A DNA stretch of 64,000 nt from Aspidapion aeneum (taxonomy: Eukaryota > Arthropoda > Insecta > Coleoptera > Brentidae): NCBI GenBank assembly GCA_963576565.1, contig OY755045.1:4479477-4543476 (forward strand), read 5' to 3'. Position 1 is the stretch's first letter; each line of letters begins with the position of its first letter. Under the pieces are notes generated by a model that was not told the DNA's origin, ran no database searches, and saw nothing but the letters and a program-made list of their open reading frames with translations. This document shows positions 11,319 through 25,300 of this stretch, piece by piece. A program made the translations under genes and the position numbers.

Positions 11319-12026
11319 TGTGTCAGAAAAACAACAAAATAGTGTCAAAACTGGCTGGTTTCCAAGGAAACCAGGAAAAATGTCAAAAACTTGTGTGGGT
11401 GGTTTGATTGTTAAAAAGTTGAATGTTTACATTTGTGATCACGTTTTGCTAAACCACCTTTTTAAAAAATATATTTGCTTTGTTTTTTTAAATAAAAACA
11501 CACCGAAAATTTTTGGAAAAAATCCTACACAAAAAAAATTTGACAGTTGTGTGACGTGTAAAAATTTTAGGTTAGAATTCTTAGATGATTTTCTGTCTTT
11601 GTTTGTTCTTTGTACAAACCGCAGCCATCTCGTGGGCTACGGTACAAACATGAAAGAAACGACCACAGATTTCCTATAAAATTGGATTTAAAGTATCTCT
11701 GTCTCTTTCTTTCGGTATAGGAAAAGCAAAGAGCGGCACTGAAAAGCATGACGCATAAGCACCTTCTCTACATCGACGACGACGTGTCAAAAAATTTGTG
11801 ACGTAAAAATATTGTCAACATTCGGCAAAAATTTTACAAAATCAAGAAGAAAATTGAAATTTTTCAAGTTAAAGTTAGTGATTTTTATAAAATTTTACAC
11901 AAACTAAACGTGGGCTTTGTGAAACCAGTAAGAGAAATATTGAAAGGCCTGTAACTGCTTTTATAAAAGGGACACATCTCTGGTGACCTCATAGATCTAG
12001 GGCCTGTTCCAGGAACCCAAGACAAA
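11319..12026. promoter_or_regulatory. Shared interval between divergent TMX1 and ARF genes
   Basis: The two start codons are 708 bp apart on opposite strands, so both promoters and 5' UTRs lie here. A CRE-like TGACGTAA is at 11799-11806. No transposon remnant was recognised, in contrast to nearly all other non-coding sequence in the window. Confidence 0.55.
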
Positions 12027-13136
<1,110 letters not shown>

Positions 13137-13529
13137 GTAACTAGGTTTGTAAATATACTAAAGGATTGTGATTTATACTACCATTATTATTTTTAATAAT
13201 AAGGAACATTATTGGGACATTTCATATAAAACCAGCCAAAAAACAAAAGTTTAGTAGATCATCTTTGTGATTTTAATGATTTTGAGTACATACATTCCAA
13301 TGGTAAGGAGGATAAAGGATTTTAAATTACCAGTTCATCAGTAGTTTTTTTTTAATGAATTTTTGCTTCGAATTTTGCTGAAACATATAGTAAAATAAAT
13401 TAAGATATCTCAAGAACTACTCACATCAGGGTAGTGATATAGGACTTATTTGAAAGATCTTTTAAATATGTTTGGAACAAGGTATCACATTTATATAAAT
13501 TTCTCAAAAAAGTATTTTTAATTAATAAT

Positions 13530-13806
13530 CAAGGGCAGATCCAGAGGTGCTTCTCGGGGGAGGCATTTAGGTGACATTCTCTGTTGGTACAAAACAATAT
13601 ATATTTTTTAAGCAGCATTTTATTGAATTAGTCAATTGTTGTAATTTCAATGATAATAACAATAGACACTTTCATGTGCCGCAGGCAAAAATTTTGAGTT
13701 TTTATTAGCAAAAACATTACTTTTTACTCATTTTTTGTATATTCAAAAAATTCTCGGGGGGGGGGGGGGCTAGTGCCCCTAGTGCCCCCCCCTGGATCCG
13801 CCACTG
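13530..13806. mobile_element. hAT-type MITE, 8 bp TSD TTAATAAT
   Basis: Right end CTGGATCCGCCACTG, left end CAAGGGCAGATCCAG, flanked by TTAATAAT at 13522-13529 and 13807-13814. Internal G11 run. Downstream of the ARF stop. Confidence 0.85.
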
Positions 13807-13814
13807 TTAATAAT

Positions 13815-15640
13815 AAAAATATAGGTACTTTTGTTCCTTATTGGTTTAGCAAGATCCTCAACAAATTTCATGATGAAGAAATAATGGGTTCATGTTGAAA
13901 TTTTTTTTTTAAGTAACATTTAAAATACATGGAAAAATGTTAATTTTTTGACTGAATTATTTCAATCACTTTGATGTATTAGTGTAAATGAAAGCATAAA
14001 AACAGAAAAATTTAATTTAGAATTTCTTTTTTAATAAAAAAAATTTCATATTTTTTATGATTTTACATTTTTAATTAAAGTTATACACTGGTAAACTAAA
14101 AACTGTTATTTTTTGTTTAAAATGTCTGTTCTGTGGATTTTATTGAAACAGTTATTATTTTCCTACAATTTTCCATGTAAGTTTAATGTAAAAAAAAATT
14201 TCAACATTAACTCATTATTTCTCCATCATAAAATTTGATGAGGACCTTAATAAAGCATTAAGGAAAAAAATGTATTTAAAAAAAAATCTTTTTTGAATTT
14301 TTTTTTTTTTCAAAAATTTTGTTTTTTAGAAAAAATTCTATCATGTTTTAAATACCTATCATACCGTATGTTGGCAAATGTTTTTTTGATTTTCATTTTG
14401 AGCATTGGAACAGGATTTTCAAAATTTAATTTAAGAAATAAAAACTACTAAAATCAATAAGATGGTCTGTCAAACCTTTGGTTGGTTTGATATGAAATGA
14501 CCCTATTATCCTCACCTTACATTAATTGAGCTTACCCCAAACCAACTTACCTACTTGTAAACTGAACCAACTTTCCTACTTGTATTTTATGTGCAGAAAA
14601 TAGTATTTTTTTAAAATAAATGTTTCTCATTAAACATGGCACCCATGTGGGTGTCCTTTCATGGATTTTAGTGGGCCTTGTAAAGGAATTCTTGAAAATA
14701 TTTTATGTTTTGTTAAAATCCAAGTTAAAAAAATCACTAGTTTTTTTAATTGACAACTTCAAAAAATAAATATACTGTTAAAATTTATAACATAAGTCTT
14801 CTTAAGTTAGTCTACATAAGATGACTTGGGGTAAATTAAATTAAAATGATGTAAGGATGGATCAGGCTTATAGATACATATCTCTCAAAAAACATTTTTT
14901 TAAATGAACTTGACTAGATACCAGGTTTTTTTAAAATGCTGTTTTTTTTCTTTTAGATGATCATTGCAAAATTAAGGCAGAGCTGAGCTTTGAACTCTGG
15001 TAGACATTTTTTAAAATATGGTATAAATAACACCATACCAATTTTCTGTAAAAAAATAAGAATAATAAAAGGCAATGTCAAAATTATTCACATTGACTAT
15101 AAATTATTCACTAGATTTTTAAACTTTTCAAATAATCTCTGAAATCTTGACAAAACCCTCTATTTTATTTTTGAATAAAAATTTTCTTCCTGATGCCAAA
15201 ACTATACAATTTTTGTTATGTTTATTTTTAACTGTCACATTACTATAGACAGTTATTAAGAAAAGCATTCCCTTATCTCATTTCAACATGACTTATAAAT
15301 GGTTAAACATAAAGGTAAAAAAATTGGTATTATTATATTCAGGAAGAAAATTTTTTCATACAATAATGCTGTAAAAATTTAGGCTTAGAGTGAAATAAAA
15401 TCTGCTTTTAAAGATTGTAGCTTTTTTGACAGGTGATAATTTAGTCTTTGATAAAAAAAAATTAAATTGACAAGTGTCTACACTTATCTTATTTAGCATT
15501 AAGAATTGTTTTATCCAAATTTGCAGAGTAGGTTTGATTACTAAGAGGTTGTTTTTTAATTTTAAACAAATATATAAAGTTTACTTAAGGTATTATTAAT
15601 ATTATCAGTGTGTAAAAAGATAAAAAAACATTTAAATTTA
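13815..15640. other. AT-rich intergenic sequence between ARF and Cdk9
   Basis: No exon, RNA gene or clear repeat recognised. The two genes converge here. Confidence 0.5.
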
Positions 15641-15647
15641 ATTTTAT

Positions 15648-15930
15648 AATTTACACCGATTTTTTGTAGCATAGAATAATAAATCATTTGTATCCTTATT
15701 AAATTTTAATAAACATTAAATACATCTTTATTGGTGTTTTAATTATCGAGATATGTAAGGATACCAGAAAAAAAAACAAGCTGGTTAAGTTAATTCAACA
15801 TATATGTTACACCGATTTTTCGTAGCATAGAATAATAAATCATTTGTATCCTTATTAAATTTTAATAAACTTTAATAAGGATATGAGGAAAAAAAACAAG
15901 CTGGTTAAGTTAATTGAACATGTATGTTCT
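15648..15930. repeat. Tandem duplication (~140-157 bp unit), two copies
   Basis: The blocks ACACCGATTTT..GTAGCATAG, ATCATTTGTATCCTTATTAA and ACAAGCTGGTTAAGTTAATT occur twice in the same order, ~155 bp apart. Confidence 0.8.
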
Positions 15931-16304
15931 TTTTTGAAATTTATTTTATTGTGGTTTTAAGTTACCTTATGAAGCTAACTATAATATTTTCTGTCAAGTA
16001 ACAAAAAATTTAAAAAACAAGGAAAATACAGATATGAACACATTTAAATATTTTCTAAAACTGTTAAAGAAAATAACAGCTTAGTAAAGCATAAGCTTTT
16101 TATTAAAAAAAAAACGAACTATTAAACTTTTAGTTCACTGTGCAAGGCGCTTTTTCAATTTTTAAAAATATCTATTGCATTAGGCCTTGTAGAAATACAT
16201 TTTAAAAAAAAGTTTATACATAGGTATAGAATATTTTTGTTGCTTTTTCTAGCTATTAGTAATTTAAAAAATGAAATTATATCTAACTTATTTTCTTATA
16301 TTCA

Positions 16305-16356
16305 CTAGAATACTCTGTCTTGGTATCCACTATCTTGCACGGCTGATGTTGTAGGC
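16305..16356 (-). CDS. Cdk9: Cdk9 exon 6 (C-terminal tail)
   Basis: Acceptor TTTCTAG. Encodes [16 protein letters not shown] then TAG; the -RVF end matches the conserved Cdk9 C-terminus. Confidence 0.9.
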
Positions 16357-19300
16357 CTAGAAATAAAAAAATACTTCAATAAATCTGAGGGCACGGTAGT
16401 GCCCGGTCAAGTTCGTGGCGTAAACTGCTGTACCATCTTTTCTTGAAACATTTCAGCCCATATTTGACCTATCTAAAATTCTACTTCGGAATGAGCTACG
16501 AAACTCAAACTTTGCGCAGTCGTAGATCTTCGTAAAGTTAACAACCCCTCCAAGTTTCATGGAGTAGTAAAGTAGTTACAAAATTTCAAAAAACGTTCTA
16601 GACATGCTAGAAAGCTGAAATTTCACAGACTCATAGAAATGATGACCAAACCCTTGGAAAAAATCAAAAAACTCCAAAATTCTAATTTACTCCCTTCCCC
16701 TATACATGTAAAGTTATGTTAAAGTAACATTGCACACTTCCAGAAGTGCTAGAGAGCTGAGCTTTGGCAGACTGATAGGAAATATGATAAAACTATAGGA
16801 AGAAATTTAAAAACTCCAAAATTCTAATTTACTCCCCTCCCCTATACATGTAAAGTTATGTTAAAGTAACATTGCACACTTCCAGAAGTGCTAGAGAGCT
16901 GAGCTTTGGCAGACATATAGGAAATATGATAAAACTATAGGAAAAAATTTAAAAACTCCAAAATTTTAATTTACTGCCCTCCCCCATAAACGAAAAGTTA
17001 TGTAAAAGTAACATTGTCCACTTCCAGGAGCCCTAGAGAGCTGAGCTTCGAAAGGCTGATAAGAACCATGATAAAACCATAGGAAAATATAAAAAAAAAC
17101 AACATTTTTAATAAGGCATTGCAAAAGTTTTGAACAATATTCTGCATATTTTACTACTTTAAAACTTAAAATATTATCCAAAGCCTTTAAAAAAGGAGTG
17201 AAATTATAACAAAAACATTTCATGTAAAAAACAGCCAAGTACGTCAAAATGAATGTTTTTCTAAACTTGGCTATTACGGCTACAAATGACTCTTAGGCAC
17301 TGTGCTAAATTAAACATAAAGAAGTTTGGCTGGAATAGCAAAGTTTAAAAAAATAATTCCAAACTAGTAAGAACCTTTCATTTTGAAATTTGTATTGGAG
17401 AACTTGGCTTTACTTTTATCTCAATTCTTTTTACGGAATACCACATTCGCGTACTTGGCTTTTTTTACATGAAATGTTTTTTTTTTATGATATAGTTTTT
17501 TAAATATAAATTTAACAGAAATAAGGCCTTCCAAAAAAGTTTTCACCAGTTCCATAAATGGTTTAAAAAATCACTAAATCTGATGAATTTTCACCAGATC
17601 TGGCAACTTTGGATCCAGGCCTAAGTATGAAACTATTCTTACCTGGGCATCGAGTGATGCCTCATATGCGTGCTCCGACGCGCAGGCGCCAAAAACTCGA
17701 ACATGCTCTGCGTGTGATTGGCCAGCATCTTGCCTAGCTCGCAAGGCATGGGGTCCGTCCAGAAAAAGTCGTGCATCAGAGCGCTGTCGGAATCGATCCG
17801 CTTCGAGGGGTCCAGGATCAAGAGTTTGTCTAACAGATCTATTGCGTACGGGTCCTTCATGTAAGGCTTCAGTCTTTCTTTTACCTAAAGAAGAGTTGAG
17901 AATCGTTTCATATCAAATGAACCAGTGGTTTGGCAGTCCCCTCAAAATGTAGAAAATTTAATCTGTAATATAGTAGTAGTATAGTACAGTAAATATCGCT
18001 TATAACGACATCGGATATAGCGACGACATATTAAGGTCTCGACAGAATTCTATATCTCACAAATAATTAACAAACTTAAAAATAAGAAAAGTACTGGGTC
18101 GGATAATATTAGCGTGAAAGTGGTTAAGTGTTTGAAAGATTCAATTTCGGTGCCTCTGGCTTATCTAGCCAATCTAATGTTCTTAACACAATCTTTTCCA
18201 ACTGAATTAAAACAGGGTTTAGTTACCTCTATTTACAAAAAATTAGAGAAGTGCTGTAAAAGCAACTACAGACCGGTAACTGTATTGAATGTCATTTCTA
18301 AGGTCCTAGAAAGGTTATTATATAATAGAATTGTGGAATATTTGGATACTTTTAAAATTCTGACAAACTGTCAACATGGATTTAGGGCCGGGAGATCGAC
18401 GGAGGGAGCCGCGGCTGATCTTATGGAGTTTGTCTACCAAAGAATGGATCAAGGGGACTATGTCGCGGGTCTTTTCTTTGATCTTTCGCGGGCTTTTGAT
18501 AGTCTGGATCATGGTTTTTTATTGAGGAAACTGTCCTGTTATGGCTTTAGGGGTGAATTTTTAAACCTAGTCAACTCTTTTCTTGAGTTTAGAAAATTTT
18601 GTGTAAAATACAAAAATGAGATTTCTAACGAAACAGAGCTTTCAATAGGCGTTCCACAGGGCTCAGTGCTGGGGCCGCTTTTTTACATTATATTTGTAAA
18701 TGAAATGCCTGAGCATATGACCTGTGACTTATTGGCAATTTTCGCTGATGATACGGGGGGCGTAGTCGTAGCGCGGAGTCCTTTGGAACTTGTCAGCAAA
18801 GTAAAAACCTGCATAAGGCATTTTGAAACCTGGTGTTCAAAAAATAACCTTATTCTTAATGTTGAAAAAACAGTTATAGTTAATTTTCGTGCTTTAGTAT
18901 CTAGGCCACGTATAGAGATTGAAAATCAAGGCATATCAGAACAAACAAAATTTTTAGGACTAATTTTAGATGAATTTAACAGTTGGGATGAACATGTAGA
19001 TTATGTATGCAAAAAACTTAGCAAGAGTTGCTTTGCGCTATCACAACTTCGTGATACATTAAATGAACAAAGCTTAACTTCAGTGTACGTACTATTCAAT
19101 AGTTTACTGTCATTTATCTTATAATATAATATTATGGGGCTGCAGCAGCTACTTTCATAGGGCTTTTATTATGCAAAAAAGGGCATTAAGAATAATGTTT
19201 CAAATAAAGAGTAGAGATAGTTGCAGGCCAACTTTTGTCAGCAAAAAAATTATGACACTGCCTTCAATATATATTTTTAGAACATTACTTTATATTAAAA

Positions 19301-22300
19301 ATTCCATAAAACAGCATAAAAAAACTCCGATTTTCATTCATACAATTCACGAAATGCAATGATCACAATCTACTTGTTATTGATAAACACAAAACAAAAA
19401 AATTTGAGCAAGCCCCGGGATACATAGGTAAAAAAATGTATAACAAAATACCGGATAGCATAAAAGTTTTAAATTATAAAAAATTTAAGCATGAAATCAA
19501 GGATATATTGCTAGTAAAGGGGTACTATTCTGTCAATGATTTTTTAGCAGATTCACTTTAAACTCTAGAAACTATATAAAAAAAAGATGTTTGTTATAAC
19601 TTAAGTCCGTTGTTATTTACATACTTTGTATTTTTTATTTTTTTAAAAACAGTATGTTTCACTTTAGTTTGTAGGTACTTTCTTTTAGTGTTAAGTTGAT
19701 TTGACTTGTACATCCATTGTATTGTAGCTAACGTATGAAATATAATAATCTAATCTAATCTAATAGATAGTTTAAGTTGTGCTACGTATTTTTACGTAAG
19801 CATGAGATTTGACAGTTACGCAAGCGCACTTCGTCACACCGTCGACAAGGTCACGTTAGGAGCTTACGTATTTACGTTAGCTTACGGCAGTCTGCGGGCA
19901 CCTTAACGTTACCAAAGAATAGAATTGGTTGATTGAACGATCGAAAAATGAGGCCTAGACGATAATTTCCGCTTCCAGTACAAACGATTCTTTGCAAATA
20001 TATTCCTACTGTAGTTGAAAAGACAAAAAACAAAATTGTAACATCAAAAAAACACAGTGCCGAATTCCATATTCTCTGCTATTAGTAGACTGGTTATGGT
20101 AACGTAAAAACATTCAACGTAAACTCAAATTTGGAAGAAAACGTAGAGCGCTTAACGTGCAGTTTTACGTAAAAATAAGTAGCACAACTTAAACTATCTA
20201 ATATAGCCCATTGTGATACGTTCTTTCTCTATAACGACGCTCGGTTATAACGACCGGAATTAAGCGGTCCCTTCAATGTCGTTATAACCCAAGGACTATA
20301 GACATAAAGGACTGCTTGCTTAGTTCCATTTAACCTGTGTTAACAAATTATGCGGGGTGAGGAGAGCGGCGTGACGTCACCACTTGTGCCAAATCCTTTG
20401 TTTACGTTCGTTGTATATGATGTTATTGGTATTTTCAAGAGAGTTTTGTTGATATTTCGCTGCATAGTTTGTGTTTTTTGGATTATTTCAGTGCAGTGCT
20501 ACTAAGAAAAGACATAATAAATAAACATTTTCACGTTTGGTTTGTTAACAGTGTGTAAAAATTCGATTCAGGACAGAGAAGAAGGTTTGTTTACAGAGTA
20601 AAAAAAATGGCCACGATTTTTTCAGCAAATGGGCTTCTTGTTTAATAATATCTATCAAGAAAATTACAAAAGATTGTGAATTGAAAAGGAATATTTTTCT
20701 AAATGAAATATTCTTATTTATATTTCTAATTTATTTTATGTATCTGTACTTTTCTTTATCTATTAAATAATTTCTTAACATGCTTTAAAAAGCGGTTGTA
20801 ATAATTAAACTATACATTATGTGCTTTTTTTCTCTCTTTGTTTTTTGTCTATTGGTTAAGAACAATATTTGTGCTTTTCCTTTTTTTTAAATAAATCAAT
20901 AAATTTTTCGTCTACCTATATTTCCGTTTTTAATTATTATCGCAAATTATACAGGGTGTCCCATAACTTGGGGGCCATAGTGCAGCAGGTGATAGAGGAG
21001 GTTATTTCCGAAAAAAAAGTTTATTTAACATGGGGTCAACACACATCTGTTTTTAAGATATAGGATTTTTAAAGTAAGAGGAGTGGGGGAAAAAGGGTTT
21101 TGCAAAAAAAGAAAATCTATCACAGACAGCTGAATACTCAGCTAATTGTGATTCAAAAATGTGATACTCCTTTTTTTGATAAAATTACAAGTTACGAAAA
21201 TACAGGCTGTCAAAATTACCTCCAAAAATGTATAAAAAATAATATATATTTTTTTTAAATTAATTTTTGCTTACTTCTATTCTTTTAAAAAATATCAATA
21301 ATATTTTATTTATTATTATGTGTCGCTAAAGGCATTAACAAAATATATATAAAAAAAACCATTGCATTTAATATGGCATTTATAAAAGGCCGACTAATTT
21401 TTTTCAAAATAAATTTTATTTTAATTTATTGCTCTTGTTCTGATACAAGACTTTACCGAATTTAATGTTTTTACTGCGTTTTTTGAAAAAATTATTATCA
21501 AAAAAGTTAAAAAAATTGCCAAATTTGATGCTCTGTATCTCTACAAAGAAAGAGTTTTGACCCATGCATTATAGGAAGTTTTATATTAGACATGACCTCC
21601 TCTATCACCTGTTGGCCTATGGCCCCTAAGTTATGGGACACCCTGTATAGGTACTACGACATTATGTGTAGTTTTTTTTTTCACTTTAAATATTTAAATT
21701 TAATTTATTTAACAGATATTTCAAATATAAAATCATTTATCATCCTTTTATTTAATGTAATTTAAATGTACAATGCCTTAATTTTGCATAAAATTTAATT
21801 TGCATAAAGAAAATAGCTCTAAAAGCACATAAAATCCAATATAACAATAGGCGCGCTTTCTGCCCAGCACAAGTGGTGACGTAACAGCGAGTTTGACCTT
21901 GAACAACGATTGCAGACAGATTCGGCCAACTGAGCAATCCTGTCTAGTGTATAATTGTTGGTTATAACCGATATCCACTGTATATGACACATATAGAGTG
22001 GCAACCGGCGAGCTTTGCAACATTGAGGGGGAATAGGGTCACTGCATCACGAAGACGTGTCTTCTTACAGGCTTCCAGGATGCAGTGACCCTAAGGGGGA
22101 ATTTATTTCAGCGCCATCTGCCCCTCAATGTTGCAAGGCTCGCCGGTTGCCACCAGTAGCAGCTGCTACAGGGCGGGCTAGGGTCACTGCATCCTGGAAG
22201 CCTGGCGAAGACACTACGTCTTCGTGATGCAGTGACCCTAGGGCGGGCAACGGGGCAGTGCCCTCCCAAAACTAGACAACAAACAGTATTTAAAAAAAAA

Positions 22301-25300
22301 ATTATTTAAAAAAAGTTAAATCCTCCCGTACGACATGTCTAGTCCTTTTTTTTAGTCTGTGGTTAAGAAAAGACGATTAATTGGGTAAACTTTTTGAGCG
22401 TAAATAATTACAAGCCGGCAGCACCGCGCGGGACAAGATTTCAATTTCTGCTTTTTCTGTTCCCGCGCGGGGGTGGGAGGAATGTTTGTTTTAGTTCACG
22501 TCGGCCATATTCATCGTGCGAAAACGTTCGTTGCCCTTTCTACGTGTGGCCGGTTCTATCCTTAGTGAAGACGTATATTTGGGGTTGGTCAGTAGTTAAA
22601 AGCCTTGCCGGTCGCGTGTCCATTGCTTGTTATTGTTTGTTTTCAAAATGGAAATAAATACCGTTGAATATATAGTTAACTGTGCCAATTTAAATACGTT
22701 GACATATGAACTTCAATTACAAATAAAATCTTTAGGGCCACATAGACCGGATTTAAAAATCCTAAAAATTAACCAAAATTTTAGTGCAAGTAATAAAAAA
22801 TTATACGATGCTGAAAACTGGTTGTGCGGTTGTGAAAAACGAAATGCTTTTTTTTTGCTTTGTCTTATTACGAAAAATCCACGAAGGATCACGTGGGTGG
22901 CAAAGGCAATGTGTGATCTTTAGCACTTTAGTAAAAAGTTAAAAGACACACAGTGAGTGCTACTTATTTAAATAACCACATAGAATTTTCTATGCCAGGC
23001 AAGACTGATATTAGGTGCCAATTGAATAGTGCCTATAGGCAAAACATTACCGAACATAATGAAAATACCTTTCTTTTCTGCTCCTGAGGCAACTCCATTT
23101 TCTTAAACAGCTCTAAGTTCTCGACTCCCGGCCAACTTTGAGGGTTGATAGAGCCGCAGAGCTGGGAGATTAATGTCAGCTGTTGCTGTTCACTGTTTCC
23201 CTAAAAACATGAGTTATTTTTTAAAAGAGAGCAATTCACATAAACATTTTTTTTCACTTAGTAACAAGAAAGTATTAAGGGGGGTCAGTTTTTTATAATT
23301 TAGAAGTACAGTGACACCTCTCCTTGCAAACAGTTCTATTAAGCGGACACTCCCTTTAGGCAGACAAATTTGTTGGAACCAAGCTTTTTCCTATTTCCTT
23401 ACATGTAAAATTCACTCCTATAACCGGACGCGGAAAATTTTTTTGGTTAAAAATTTCTGAAACCTCCCTTAACCTCTGACTACGAATCGGAGCGCTGCAA
23501 GATATGGGCATAAATATTATGTGGTATGTTCGCAACAACGCACTCTGCAGCCGCCGAATTACCTCTTTCCGTTTTAATGCGGATACTAAATACTATCGTA
23601 TTTACAACATATTTTATTCGGCGGGACTGCTGTGTTTAATTTTTATTGTTCAGCTAGCTAGTAATAGATCTCTTTGAAATGGCGCCTAGTAAAAAACTTC
23701 TTAGTTTTTAGTGAAAAAATGGAAGTTAACGTTTCAAAGAAGGAACAAACGAAAGCGCTGAAAAATTTAATATCGGAAAAACTCAAGCAGCGGAAATTGT
23801 TAATAAATATATATTAAAATTTCGCAGTTCTCTCTCATAAGCGGACAAAATCGACGAAACTGTGAGTGTCCGCTTATAGACAAATTCATCGAATTTAGAA
23901 ATTCTCAAAATGAATTATCCTTAAAATGAAATTACTTTTAAATAAAAATGTTTATTAGCAAATTTTGAACTTCTTACTTGCATAATAGGTGATCTAGTCC
24001 ACATTTCGGCCATAATACACCCAGCGCCCCACAGATCTACTGGTGGTCCATAGTTCCTCTCTCCCAAGAGCAATTCTGGGGGACGATACCATAGGGTTAC
24101 CACTCGATTTGTAAACCTAATAAAAATTAACAAAATTGTGTTAATTTCAATCAAAATAAAATGTATTACAAACGTGAAATTTAGTACTCAATAAAAAAAA
24201 CAACAATTTTTCGTGGCTACGCGGGCATAGAAAGATTTTGTTTCTCTTGTATTTTTCCGTGGGCAGCTCGAAAGCTGTACACTTACGGGGGTCCAAAATC
24301 TAATGGACACCTATTAAGTGTTGACAGTTAACTGGGACTCTTCAGAACACTACATGGTTAATGTGACACTTTTGTAAAGCTACAGAGACGGATAGACGGA
24401 TTTGGACATCAAAACTAAAAGTTGAAGCATGTCGTACCCAACAAACATTTAAAGTTGTAACGACGAAACCCCAACTAGAAAGAATTTCTTAAAAGTAACC
24501 GCAACGTACTCCCGCTACGTCTCAGTATACCATACAGCGACGTTATAATTCCCTAAGTGGGGAACCAATTTCTGGTTATAACTACTTGGCCAAGTGTTTA
24601 AAGTCACTGTAGTAACAACTACACTACTACGTCGTAGTCAGGTATCTACTACGTCGTAGAGGCTGTTTTTTTTTTCCGTAATGGCATAAAAGTTGCGATC
24701 TAGTTGCAAATAATATAATCGTTTCTTTTTGGTAGAATTGTTACACAATATGGTGGACACAACAGTAAACAGACTCGCTTAGTTTTTTTGTTTGGTTATG
24801 GTTATAATATGTACTATGTTATCCAAAAGTGTGAGAATTTACGAGCAGAGGATCAAAATTCGAGTGCGACGCAAAGTTTTTTGTATAACATGCATTATAT
24901 ATATTGCAAAAAACCGGTGCGCCCGTAAAATTGAGCCGTTTTCTGGTAGCTGATGGAATTTTTGTGTTGTGATTTTGGAGGTTATGTTTTCATAATCGAC
25001 AACAAAAATGGTGCTTAAGAAGAGCATTTTTGGTAAGCTTTAACTAATTTGTTTCTAAAATAGTATAGCTCTTTAATATGAGCTCATAAAACGACAACAA
25101 AAATATTAAATTTTCTTTCTTACATAAAAACATGGCGTTCCAAACTATATTCCCTGATAGTCGAAAGGGTTACTTGAAAGTGAGCCTAAGTTACAGCAAC
25201 ATGTCACTTACGACTTTTATGTCGGCATTCCTTTTTAGTTCTAGATAACACACTCGAATTTCTACTCCTTCGTTGCAGAAACGTATTATTAACTAGCTTT

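Larger units (their letters stand above)
17987..21980. mobile_element. Pogo-like element broken by three later insertions
   Basis: Left end CAGTAAATATCGCTTATAAC at 17987 and right end inverted (GTTATAACCGATATCCACTG) at 21961-21980, each next to TA. Inner parts pair too: GTGACGTCACCACTTG at ~20371 and CAAGTGGTGACGTAAC at ~21869. Host pieces are 17987-18045, 20201-20950 and 21648-21980; inside are a LINE, a TA-MITE and a fold-back element. No transposase ORF remains. Confidence 0.65.
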
